Positions 21,886 through 30,973 of a DNA stretch of 39,210 bases are shown piece by piece. The DNA lies in NCBI GenBank assembly GCA_029204225.1, contig CM055111.1:30847464-30886673 (forward strand), written 5' to 3'. This DNA comes from Diphasiastrum complanatum. Taxonomy: Eukaryota > Streptophyta > Lycopodiopsida > Lycopodiales > Lycopodiaceae. A program made the translations under genes and the position numbers. Position 1 is the stretch's first letter. Each line of letters opens with the position of its first letter. Under the pieces are notes generated by a model. The model was given only the letters and a program-made list of their open reading frames with translations. It made no database searches and had not been told where the DNA came from.

Positions 21886-22097
21886 AACCTTCATCTTGAA
21901 TTTCTAGAGATGGTAGTTATCTCCATCGATTTTGGCAATGAGAGATGAACTGGATGACAAATCCATTCTGGTTGGACTAGATTGTTGGTAGAAATAATGA
22001 TTGTCTGAATACTGTTGGCTGCGCATTTGCTAGAAAGTTGTCTTGATAGAAACAAGACTGATAATCCGCAGTAGAAATGCAGATTACTGAAATGCCT

Positions 22098-22109
22098 GCT
22101 CTGATACCA
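22098..22109 (-). other. Primer-binding site, initiator tRNA-Met type
   Basis: On the minus strand, TGGTATCAGAGC, the standard copia PBS complementary to initiator tRNA-Met, directly follows the LTR end ACGACA. Confidence 0.92.
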
Positions 22110-22751
22110 TGTCGTAAAAATGGTGGTCATGAGCACAACGGAAGCTCGGATGCTTAGAGCGTAGGCATGTAGGAACGGAAACGCAACAGTTAGCAGCAAA
22201 AATATTCAAGTAGAAGAATTCATACAGATTGCACAAATGAACGACGCAATAGTGAGACAAAAATTGCACTCTGATAAATATCAATAGTGAGTACAATGGC
22301 TTGAAGTAATAACTTCAACTTGCTGAGCGTGATAACGCTGGCTACAAATAACTCTGATTGAAAGAGAAATTCAATTAACACTTACATAGCTTGATTCAGC
22401 TAGTATATATATTTACAAATGTTGAGAGAAAATAGGCTATTTACACCAGTCTTTGCATATGTACAAAGTTGGTAATCGCTTCACCGCCTTTTGAATATTT
22501 GGTTGTCCAATTATTTTTAGGGTTGCTAATACGTTTGGCAACGTCGGTTTGCCAATGTAAAAAAATACGAAAAAGCCAAAAAATCCGAAGGTTCCTTTAG
22601 ACTGAAGGTGTGTAGATCCTAAAGACGCCCTTAGATTTAAGACAACAAAGAAGGCGGAGGTGTCTTAGTTTTAAGACAACAAAAAAGATGAAGGTGCCTT
22701 AGTTTTAAGACAACGAAAAAGGCGAAGGTGTTTTAAAATGGTTTTAAGACA
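22110..22751 (-). mobile_element. 5' LTR of the copia element
   Basis: The minus-strand LTR ends ...ACGACA at 22110, immediately before the PBS. The proposed start is TGTCTT at 22751, giving TGTC...GACA ends and 642 bp; this border is inferred. A TATA-like run ATATATATAC lies near 22403-22412, leaving about 290 bp of R-U5. The U3 part contains three 34-bp tandem repeats. Confidence 0.65.
22630..22731. repeat. Three 34-bp tandem repeats in the LTR U3
   Basis: Units 22630-22663, 22664-22697 and 22698-22731 each start CTTAG(T/A)TTTAAGACAAC and end GGTG(T/C). A partial fourth unit (GGTTTTAAGACA) follows at 22740. Tandem repeats in U3 are often enhancer-like in plant LTR elements; no function is shown here. 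Confidence 0.9.
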
Positions 22752-22842
22752 TTCTGGGTTTTTTTTTGTTGCATTTTTCGAAAAGAGCTTGCTAGATTTT
22801 TGAGAGAGCCCAATCATCTTTTGTGAGAATCAATAAGCCCAA

Positions 22843-23076
22843 AGGTTGGTATCCAATCCTATCTTTCATGCTAGGAGCAAGCATATTGATGTGCAATATC
22901 ATTTTGTGAGGGAGCAAGTCATTGCAAAGGAGGTGGAGCTTCAACATGTGTCTTCAAGAGAATGTGTAGCTGATATCTTCACCAAAGCATTGGGAAAGGA
23001 CTTGTTCATGAAGCATGGGACTTCACTTGGAGTGCTATCAAAGTCTATGCTAAAGCTAGTTGAAGAGGGAGTGTGA
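22843..23076 (+). pseudogene. Copia RNase H C-terminus fragment
   Basis: The plus strand encodes VSNPIFHARSKHIDVQYHFV, REQVIAKEVELQHVSS, ECVADIFTKALGKDLFMKHG, the end of copia RNase H, and stops at a TGA (23074-23076). GAAGAGGGAG (23062-23071) is the PPT, and TGTGAAAG at 23072 the expected LTR start, overlapping the stop codon region. It begins abruptly beside the LTR of the neighbouring minus-strand copia. Confidence 0.88.
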
Positions 23077-23975
23077 AAGATTTAACTAGTTAGATTATTT
23101 TGTCAATATTTCTTGATAAATTTTACAATTTTTAGGACAATAATGATTGTACTTTACAATCATAGAGAGTTATTGGTTGCTTAATCAATGGATCTATCAA
23201 GTTCTACACATTAGATCCTGATCTAGATTCACTACACTTGGATTTAAGCAAGAACAATGGATCAACACATCATAAATTAGTGAGAGCGGCCTCACACGTG
23301 TGGAGTACTGTCCACAGTACGGCCTGTACCTAAGACAACAAGTACAATAATCCTAGATAGCAATCATCCATAGAAATCACAAGACAAATGACTAGAAACC
23401 TCACAAAAGTGTAGAATGCAAAAGTCTCATCAATCTTCTTAGCAAAATGATGATCCTTTTATGGATCAAGTACATCCACGAGTCTGGTATAGTCCAGCAG
23501 GTCTTCACACGTGTGAAGAGTGCCACATCACTCAGATCTATCCATTTGATCCATCCTTGATCCTTATCCAAAGTTGACCTTCTAGAATATGGCTAAAATC
23601 CAAAAAGCTAGTCTCCTAGAATATAAGAATATTCTCTACAAAATAGGATCTAAGGAAAATGGTCAACTCTTATCTTCTAGTACTCTATACACACGTGTGA
23701 ACATCCACTTGCCATGTGGGAGCATTTACTCATGCACATGCAAGGAAAAGCTAATTTCTAGGTGACTAGTCAACTTGACTAAAAACTAGTCATATCATGT
23801 TCACACTAACTAGATTTATACAAAATCAATTTAGATATATACAAGTATGAAAAGTACATCCTTTCACGCGTAAGAACAGGCTCCACACGTGTGAAATCAG
23901 ATCATCAACATTATTCTAATGTTTGATCAATATTTACAATAACCAATGTCAAGTGAGAAGTGATAATTTTCAACA
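23072..23975. mobile_element. LTR segment between two converging copia 3' ends
   Basis: The left edge (23072, TGTGAAAG) follows a plus-strand PPT. The right edge (23975, read TGTTGAAAA on the minus strand) follows a minus-strand PPT, GAAGTGAAGAGGAG (23989-23976). The 904 bp between are LTR-like and non-coding. On the minus strand a TATA-like CATAAAAGG lies near 23450-23460, supporting a minus-strand LTR over most of the segment. The palindrome CACACGTGTG occurs four times: 23293, 23516, 23690 and 23884. I cannot tell whether this is two truncated LTRs end to end or one LTR next to an unrelated RNase H end. Confidence 0.6.
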
Positions 23976-23988
23976 CTCCTCTTCACTT

Positions 23989-26577
23989 CTAACTTGGCAA
24001 ATCTAATGTACATCTATCTACAATTCCAAGAGCATATCTTAACTTAAAAAATGAATCTTTGGACAATGGCTTGGTTAAGATATCAGTTATGCATTCGGAT
24101 GATGGTACATGATGTAGTTGCACCTCCTTGGATTGTACCTTCTCCCTCACAAAGTGATGAGCTATCTCAATATGCTTTGTTCTAGCATGGAAGATAGGAT
24201 TTGAAGCAATTTGTTGAGAAGTTGATTGTCACAAAATATGTAAGGGATCTCCTCGGCCTCTAGCACATGTAGCTCCATCAAGAGTCTAAATAGATTAGAG
24301 AGCCTATAAGCTTTCTAAAGAGGGTGATGTCCTCAAAGGATGCTTCATCACCTTCATTAGTTGCTTTCACAACATGCTCCATAGGGGTGTCAATCCCCTT
24401 ACAATCTTTCATACCAAATCTTTCAAGAATGGAAGTAGCATACTTAGATTGACTTATGAAAGTACAATTGTTACTTCTAGACATTTCTATCCCAAGTATA
24501 AACTTTAGGAAGCCTAGATCTACCATCTTGAACTCACTAGATAAATCAACTTTTACTTTGCTTATACCTTCATCATCATTTCCTGTCAAAATGATGTCAT
24601 CAACATAAGTACCAAAATGATGATCATTCCTTCATCACATTTGAAATATAAATAAGGTTCATAAGCACTTAGTACAAAGCCAAGAGAATAGATAAAATCA
24701 TGCAACCTAGAGTACCAAGCCCTAGGTGCTTGCTTCAAGCCATATAGGCTCTTCCTTAAGTAGCACACCTTTTGCTCCTCACCAACTTTGATGAAGCCCT
24801 CGGATTGCATCATGTAGATTTCCTCTTCTAAGAAGCCATTCAAGAAGGCATTTGTCACATCCATTTGGTAGAGATCCCACTTGAACAAAGTAGCCATGCA
24901 AATGATTAATCTAATAGTTACAAGCATAGCTAGAGGTGCAAATGTTTCTTCATAATCCAATCCTTTTATTTGAAGAAATCCCTTAGCAACAAGCCTAGCT
25001 TTGTACTTACTAATAGATCCATCTTGATTGTACTTTATTTCATAAATCCACTTACATGCAAGTGGTTTCTTCCCTCTTGAAAGATTTACAAGATTCCAAG
25101 TATGATTTTCTTCTAATGCATCATACTCTACTTGCATAGCATCTCTCCAAACTTTAGATTTATATGCTTCTTCAAAAGATGATGGTTCTTCAAGCAATGT
25201 AGCTAAGAAGGAGTAAGAGGTAGAAGGTGTAGAGTCTTCCTTTTGCTTTCCCTTGTCCACATAGGTGAGCCTTGAGGGCTCGGCCTTGCTTCTTGATGAT
25301 CTTCTCGGCCCCTTTTGACTTGGATCCATGTCTCCATCCTCGGGTTTGTCAAGATCCTCCTCAGGTTTGTCAAGATCCTCCTCGGGTTTGTCAAGATCTT
25401 CAATGCACAATGGGTTAGATCCATTTGACAAGCTCTTAGCAAATTGTGACTCATCAAAAAGTACATCCTTGCTTACCTTTACTTTCTTGGATATAGGATC
25501 ATATATCCTATAGCCCTTGCTATTTTCTCCATAGCCAACAAAGATCCCTTTGAAGGAGGTAGCATCTTCTTTCCTTCTAGTCTCCAAAGGGATGTGAACA
25601 TAACAAATACATCCAAAGATCTTAAAATCTTTTACATTGGTTTTCTTATCAAACAAGGCTTGATAAGGTGAGATCCCATCTATAGCACTACTAGGAAGTC
25701 TATTACACAAGTAATTAGCACATGTTATAGCTTCTCCCCAAAATGAGATGGGAAGTGATGCATCAAGTCTTAAAGACTTTGCACACTCACATAGACTCCT
25801 ATTTTTCCTCTCGGCCACCCCATTTTGTTGGGGGTTGTAGGAACAAGTGTATTGCAACTTAATGCCATTGATCTCACAAAAGTCTTTCATTTTATTTGAG
25901 GTGTACTCTCTTCCATTATCACATCTTAGTGCTTTGATGGAAGTACTAAGTTGTTTCTCTACTAGAGACTTGAACTTAATGAAAGCTTTATAAACAAGAC
26001 TTTTCTTTGATAGTAACTCAATCCATGTGAATCTAATACAATCATCTATAAAAGCTACATACATCAAAGCACCTCCATTACTTGCATGTGAAAAACTATG
26101 TACATCAGAATGTATGAGATCCAAGGGAGAGGTAGATCTTGATGAAGATCTCTTGTAAGAAGATTTGTGTGACTTTGCAAGGTCACATGCCTCACACATC
26201 TTTCCACACTTCTTGAAGGCTCTTGGTAGGCCGAGAGCTAGTTCCTTGCTTGCCATTGACTCCATAGATTGAAGATTAGGATGGCCTAATCTCTTATGCC
26301 ATAGCTCCACTTAAGATAGCTCCTCCCTAGCCAAGTTCACACTTTCACTTGCAACATTAGCATCCAACTTGAAAAGTCTACCTTGCTTAATGCCACTAGC
26401 TATGCACTTATCATTTTTCAAGATGGAACAAACCCCATTCTTGAAATGTACATCTAGTTCATTGTCCATTAATTGTCCTACACTAAGCAAGTTTCTTGAA
26501 ATGCTAGGAGCATACAAAACATTATCTAGATCTATCCTTTTAGATGTGCCTAAGCAAAGAGGTATAGATCATATGCC
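23989..26577 (-). pseudogene. Copia pol: protease end, integrase, RT, RNase H (best preserved)
   Basis: Minus strand. Protease end: NVLYAPSISRNLLSVGQL. A single TAA (26310-26308) precedes a 574-codon open frame (26310-24586): ELWHKRLGHPNLQSM; integrase LDLIHSDV, RCDNGREYTS, YNPQQNGVAERKN (D, D, E retained); a hinge with 7-residue repeats; and RT (KARLVAKGFLQIKGLDY, QMDVTNAFLNG, LYGLKQAPRAWYSRL). A one-base frameshift near 24600 falls just before YVDDIILTGND, which is intact in the next frame. RT continues to FRKLIGSLIYL (24278). RNase H is missing its middle: the frame jumps near 24285 to ELHVLEAEEIPYIFCDNQ, then NPIFHARTKHIEIAHHFV and a stop at 23989-23991, followed by the PPT. One stop, one or two frameshifts and a deletion make it defective. 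Confidence 0.92.
25340..25402 (-). repeat. 21-bp tandem repeat in the integrase-RT hinge
   Basis: Three 21-bp units (25340, 25361, 25382) encode the in-frame heptad EEDLDKP three times. The repeats keep the reading frame and lie in the variable linker between integrase and RT, where length change is tolerated. Confidence 0.92.
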
Positions 26578-27980
26578 ATCTATCTTGCATGCTTGATTGA
26601 GCAGCATGTTTAACTGTTGGTTGCTATGGTGCTCGTGTGGTGTTGTCATGAGGATCCTATCGTGGTTCATAACTAACGTGTCGGGTAGGTAGGATCTTGT
26701 TGGGTTGTTTTGGGTAGTCTTTGAAACTATGTTTTCGGACACTCGGCATGGTACTTGGTCTTGATTGGACAATCAACCATGAAGTGGCCGATTTCACCAC
26801 AGATGAGACATCTGTTGTTCATGGGCCCTTGCATAATGGCATAACCATCTTGTATGGCTGGTGGTTTTGGACTTTTGGTGGGTATTCGTGGTAATGTGAG
26901 GAATGTCCAGATTGTGATGGTTGTTCTTCATATTGTTGGATGGCATGTGCTTGGATAGGCTGATATGATGGATAGACATCAGCAAGATGTGTAGCCCAGC
27001 AGTGTGGGCACCAGATGGGTTTTTGTCTATTAGGTACCTGGGCAATGTGTGGTTGACGAGGCATATTGCGTTGGATAGACTTCAGAGTAGTTTGAAACTC
27101 GTTGGTGAGTTTCTCCATCTACAGTTGATGTTGTTGATTAAGCAACTCCAGCTGTGATTTCCAAAGCTGATCTTGAGTATCCTTGATCTGCTTCGACTCA
27201 CGGACAGGAGCATGGAGTGATTTCCTTTCCCTGGATTCATCACCATCTGATTCTTCATCTTTCTCCCGGATGGCATCAGCCATAACTAACTTGAGACTCG
27301 TATATTCATCATTGGATCTAAGCTCGCATCTAATCCATCTTGGAGATGATGAGCATCTGTTCGGTAGGCTGTTCATGTACTTGACTTTTGAGGCACTTGA
27401 ATCGCTCTATATTGTCTCGTACACGTTCATCTTTTGCCATTTTGATGTTACTCAATTTGACAAAAGGACTCTTTATCAAACGAAAGGGCTAAAAATGTTT
27501 GATAAAAGACTCTTTCAGATTTAACCAATCCAATTTATCTTCACGATCGAGGTTAAAAAACCAGTCACGTGCTTTAGCGATCATGGTCATGGAAAACAAT
27601 TGGACCATAGTGTCATTGGATGTTTCGCCATAAACGTCACATGCATTCTCAAAGATTTGCAAAAATCGTTGAGGGTCTGAACTACCATCAAAACTTGGGT
27701 AGATCCAATTTGGGAGTTCTCTTTTCGATATGACCACCGTGGGCAGCAAAAGTGCCATGAAGGTGAGTTCTGGCCTGTGAGGGGTTAGCACCATAAAAAT
27801 GGCTCGGGCTCGTGAAGACTCGGCTCTATCAGGTTCTCGGCTCTCGAATGGTTTTGTGGATAGCTCGTGTATTTGGGACTTCATTCGAGGGTACCGATTG
27901 TGTCTAGCTTGCTTAGTGGAAGGTGACACCATTTTGGGCTGATAATCTGCTGTGGTGTCAGGATCAGGACGGTGTTCCAT
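26578..27980 (-). pseudogene. Ty3/gypsy Gag, decayed
   Basis: The minus strand opens with an ATG at 27980 and an unbroken 163-codon frame. Its second half is a Retrotrans_gag domain: YPSFDGSSDPQRFLQIFENA, CDVYGETSNDTMVQLFSMTM, AKARDWFFNLDREDKLDW and ESFIKHF. A TAA and several frameshifts follow. A CCHC zinc knuckle, RCLICGEIGHFMVDCP (about 26810-26760), is intact. Downstream, sequence identity is lost near 26577, where copia protease sequence starts on the same strand. No gypsy protease or pol follows. This Gag is a fragment of an element other than the copia pol next to it. Confidence 0.82.
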
Positions 27981-28145
27981 TGTGTACTATCATGTATTTT
28001 GTGGTTTGTATGAGTTTTTGTTATGTTTGTGTCTTTTGATTTTTTAGGTTTTTGTTTTTTGAGCTCTAAGGCTCAGTTGAGATGATGGTCTGGTCGAAAT
28101 GGAAATCAGAGATCTTGTGCGAAAATTATGTGATATGGTGTGAAT

Positions 28146-28650
28146 CTGGCCCGATCGAGATGATATTGATGTGATTCAGTCGAGCCCCGACTCGGTCGAG
28201 ATTTGATCGTCCCAGACTCGGTCAAGATGGTAATGGAGGGCTTGGTCGAGATCAGACAGAGGAGACTCAGTCGAGATCTGAACAAGAGGACTCGGTCGAG
28301 GTCGTGACTAGAGGACTCGGTTGAGAACGTGACTAGAGGACTCGGTCGAGATCGTGACCAGAGGACTTGGTCGAGATCTTAACGTTTTTTTGACTCGGTC
28401 GAGATCTGAGCGTTTTCCGACACGGTTGTGTTGACTCGGTCGAGATTTGATGGTTTTTTTGACTCGATCGAGATTTGATGGTTTTTTGACTCAGTTGAGA
28501 TTGAAGGCAGTGAGCACTCGGCTTGGTCCAGAGGTCGTGCAATAGGACTCGGTTGTGATGGGAGAGAAGGACTCGGCTGATATGGGAGAGAAGGACTTGG
28601 CTGAGATGAGAGAAAAGGACTCGGCTGAGATGGAGTGCGAAGGGGGTGCA
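28146..28650. repeat. GACTCGGTCGAGATC minisatellite
   Basis: About fifteen imperfect units of 21-35 bp share GACTCGGTCGAGATC or variants (GACTCGGTTGAGAAC, GACTCGGCTGAGATG), separated by variable spacers such as GTGACTAGAG, TGATGGTTTTTTT and GGAGAGAAG. The core contains CTCGGTCGAG, a near-palindrome. It lies upstream (minus-strand sense) of the gypsy Gag start and may be part of that element's leader or LTR. Open frames through it are repeat read-through. Confidence 0.85.
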
Positions 28651-28915
28651 GAGGATGGGTATGGTGTGGGTAAAGGAGGATGCAGAAGGATCGTAGGAGG
28701 TGTTGTAGGTCATGTGGAGGGTGGTTGCAGGTTGTCTGGAGTTGTGGTGAACAAATCTAGAAACGTACCATGATGGGTTGCCACTTGGAAGACTAGAGTG
28801 TAGTTGTCAACAAATGGTGGCCAAATTTTGGAAACTGCAATTTGCATCAGCTAACTCCACTTAACACATAACACGGAATGTCATACGGACATGGGTGATG
28901 TTTGCTAATATTATT
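28651..28915. other. No gene recognised
   Basis: Purine-rich to 28740, then ordinary sequence up to the foldback element. No LTR border was placed. Confidence 0.35.
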
Positions 28916-28917
28916 TG

Positions 28918-29286
28918 ATGTATTATGGAAGGAGCCGGGCAGAGGCCATTCTGCTCGGTAAGGATTTCCAGAATTTTTTTAGGCGAGGCCCGGAGGGGCC
29001 GAGCCTAAATTTTTTTGGAAATCCGAACCGGGCAGAATGGCCTCTGCCCGGCCCATTCCATTGCGTAATGGATTTTTGGACCCTTTTTAAACCAATCCCT
29101 AGTTGCCACGTGGCAGGTGCAAGCAGAATCAGCACTAAATTTTTTTAGGCCAATTCGATGCTGCCACGTGGCAGACGTAGGCAAAATCTGCACTAATTTT
29201 TTTTTTAAAAAAATAAGTGAGTATTCTGCTTTTTAATCTGTTCAGAAATGGGCAGAATAGTCACCAAAATCCATTAGGTTATATGG
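28918..29286. mobile_element. Foldback/MITE-like element, copy 1
   Basis: Two modules. First, a long hairpin: left arm 28935-28984, right arm 29003-29051, nearly complementary over about 49 bp (CCGGGCAGAGGCCATTCTGC against its complement) with an 18-base loop. Second, a segment with terminal inverted repeats CCATTGCGTAATGGATTTTT at 29058-29079 and its imperfect complement at 29264-29286. This holds a roughly 57-bp duplication beginning TGCCACGTGGCAG (29104 and 29161). The same arrangement recurs at 33741-34118, so this is one repeat family. No coding capacity is seen. Confidence 0.7.
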
Positions 29287-29345
29287 AGTCAATGTTCAAA
29301 CTTGACGGTGTTCAATGCTTACTTCAAAGCAGGAAGAAGAAGTAA

Positions 29346-29745
29346 GCAGGAAGAAGAGGAAACAACGAATATACATGAAAACACAGTGAGAATTGAGTAG
29401 CGTATGATCTGGAGATGAGCATAAATTAGTTTTAGATAAGATTATGCATCCTGTAATGTAATCGTCTTATATGTGGCTGGCGGCAAGTCTTGATGGAGAG
29501 TCAAAGTTTCTCACGTTCTATACAACAAAGTAAAATTGGTACAGCAGGAAGAAGAGGAAACAACAACGAATATACATGAAAAACACAGTGAGAATTGAGT
29601 AGCATATGATCTGGAGATGAGCATAAATTAGTTTTAGATAAGTTTGTGCATCCTGTAATGTAATCGTCTTATATGTGGCTGGCGGCAAGTCTTGATGGAG
29701 AGTCAAAGTTTCTCACGTTATATACAACAAAGTAAAATTGGTACA
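29346..29745. repeat. Recent tandem duplication, about 200-bp unit
   Basis: Unit 1 is 29346-29543 and unit 2 is 29544-29745, nearly identical (a CAA insertion, one extra A and a few substitutions). Both start GCAGGAAGAAGAGGAAACAA and end GTAAAATTGGTACA. It lies 1.2 kb upstream of the kinase start codon. Confidence 0.95.
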
Positions 29746-30585
29746 GCAGGAAGACTTACAAAAATAAGGGACCCACCTGTTTTGTGTGTTTGATAGATAG
29801 ATGCATTACGATGATCATCGTCATCATCATACTTTACAAAGTTTACTTATAGTAAAAGCATAGCAGCCTGCAGGACTGGCTGAACTGGGGTGGGTAGGAC
29901 ATACAAGAATAAGTTGGGTAAGCGCTGACCCAAATCAGAAACAGCCGGATTTGGTCGAAGAATTGATAGATTTGAGAAGGTACATAGATGCACATATCAT
30001 CGGTGGACCGTAGTGGCATATCACTGCATCAATTTAGAGATGTCAATGGTTGCTCAGCCAGTTTAGTCTTGAGTTGACAAAGTCTGTCTGGCTGCAGTTG
30101 CAGAACCACGTCCATTGGCAATGGGTATGGTTGATTTGTGATGGCACATTCATATATTCGTTTACACAATTCACAGGCTTAATTTAGTCAAAGTTATTGC
30201 TGGTTTCTACTCCGGCAGGATCAGATCAATCCCAAATGGTAGCTTGGTAGCTTGCTTAGATTCTTAGAGGAATTGAGAAGAATGTTATCAGCACGTTATC
30301 AGAGGGATAGGTTGGAAAACATGATAAGGATGGCTGTTATCAGCATTGACTTACCAAAGTGGTGTTTTGCTTTCCTTCTGCATCAAGTGCTGCTCATCTT
30401 TTTTATAATTGGCATGTGCGCGGTTCCACATTCCCACTTTTTAGTGCTCCTCTTTGCTTATTAATAAATCATCTTCTTCACTACTTTAGATGAAATGCAT
30501 GTGCTTTTCTACAGACCTCTAGGTTTCCTTTTCAGAAAGAAAGCTTTTGGCTTCAATACCAGGTGATGCTACCCAGATAGGTCTT
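29746..30585. other. Upstream region of the kinase gene, no gene recognised
   Basis: No coding match. It includes a TCATCATCATCA-like run near 29815-29830. It may contain distal promoter sequence of the gene starting at 30974. Confidence 0.35.
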
Positions 30586-30880
30586 GTAAAAGGAATATCG
30601 TATCTCTTATGAAAGTTCTTCCCCTGGTCGAAAAGTACAAAATGAGACAGAAGAATATCGATAGCCTGCCCTGGTATTGACATATACAAAGAGAAGCAGA
30701 AGACAAGCATTTCACAGCTATTGTGAGATAAGTCATGTAAAAGGATCATCGTATCGCTAATGAAAGTTCTTCCCTTGGTCGAAAAGTACAAAATGGGATA
30801 GAAAAGTAGAACTTGCCCTGGTATTGGCATATCCAAAGAGAAGCATACGACAAGCATTTCACAGCTATCGTGAGGATATT
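30586..30880. repeat. Tandem duplication, 151-bp period, in the kinase upstream region
   Basis: GTAAAAGGAATATCGTATC at 30586 and GTAAAAGGATCATCGTATC at 30737 start two copies that share GAAAGTTCTTCCC, GGTCGAAAAGTACAAAATG, GCCCTGGTATTG and AAGCATTTCACAGCTAT. The second copy ends about 95 bases before the kinase ATG, so the duplicated block covers the likely core promoter or leader. A minus-strand frame through it is only repeat read-through. Confidence 0.85.
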
Positions 30881-30973
30881 GCTGCAGGCAGATACAAGAT
30901 GAGAACACTCAGTATGTTAAGCACAGAGATTGGAATGACCAAGTGGGCTTCAGATTGATTGAAGTTGCTAGAT

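Larger units (their letters stand above)
18520..21966 (-). pseudogene. Copia element: Gag, protease, integrase with internal duplication
   Basis: Minus strand from an ATG at 21966: MDLSSSSSLIAKIDGDNYHL, a TAG in place of Trp (21906-21904), then KFKMKVILLAKELWDIV. UBN2-type Gag (AKDAWDILATLYDI, LHLWKKLFNLR), a CCHC knuckle remnant near 21200, and protease (SWYLDSGATQHMTHH, LGDNSSHS, VLHVPNLTKNLL) follow. At 20734 the frame passes directly from protease back into Gag, and Gag-knuckle-protease repeat (20727-19571). Then come GAG-pre-integrase (LWHFRLGHLN), integrase core (DLVHSNICGPM, LTFIDDFSRR, LCTDGGGEYTS, NYSPQSNGIAEQKNR) and the integrase C-terminus (KLDDKSRKTIFIRYSPDHKA). The element stops near 18520; RT, RNase H and 3' LTR are gone. 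A TAA lies in the integrase core, and frameshifts are present. Confidence 0.88.

Noticed and set aside
28146-28650. CRISPR-like spacing of a repeat with variable spacers
   Set aside because: Units and spacers vary in length and sequence, the context is a plant nuclear locus, and no cas genes exist; it is a minisatellite.
28333-28713. 126-residue minus-strand open frame rich in LSRVLLSH-type repeats
   Set aside because: It is read-through of the TCGGTCGAG minisatellite; repeat units keep the frame open by chance of their length.
30519-30908. 129-residue minus-strand open frame with internal repeat
   Set aside because: It follows the 151-bp tandem duplication upstream of the kinase and has no family match.
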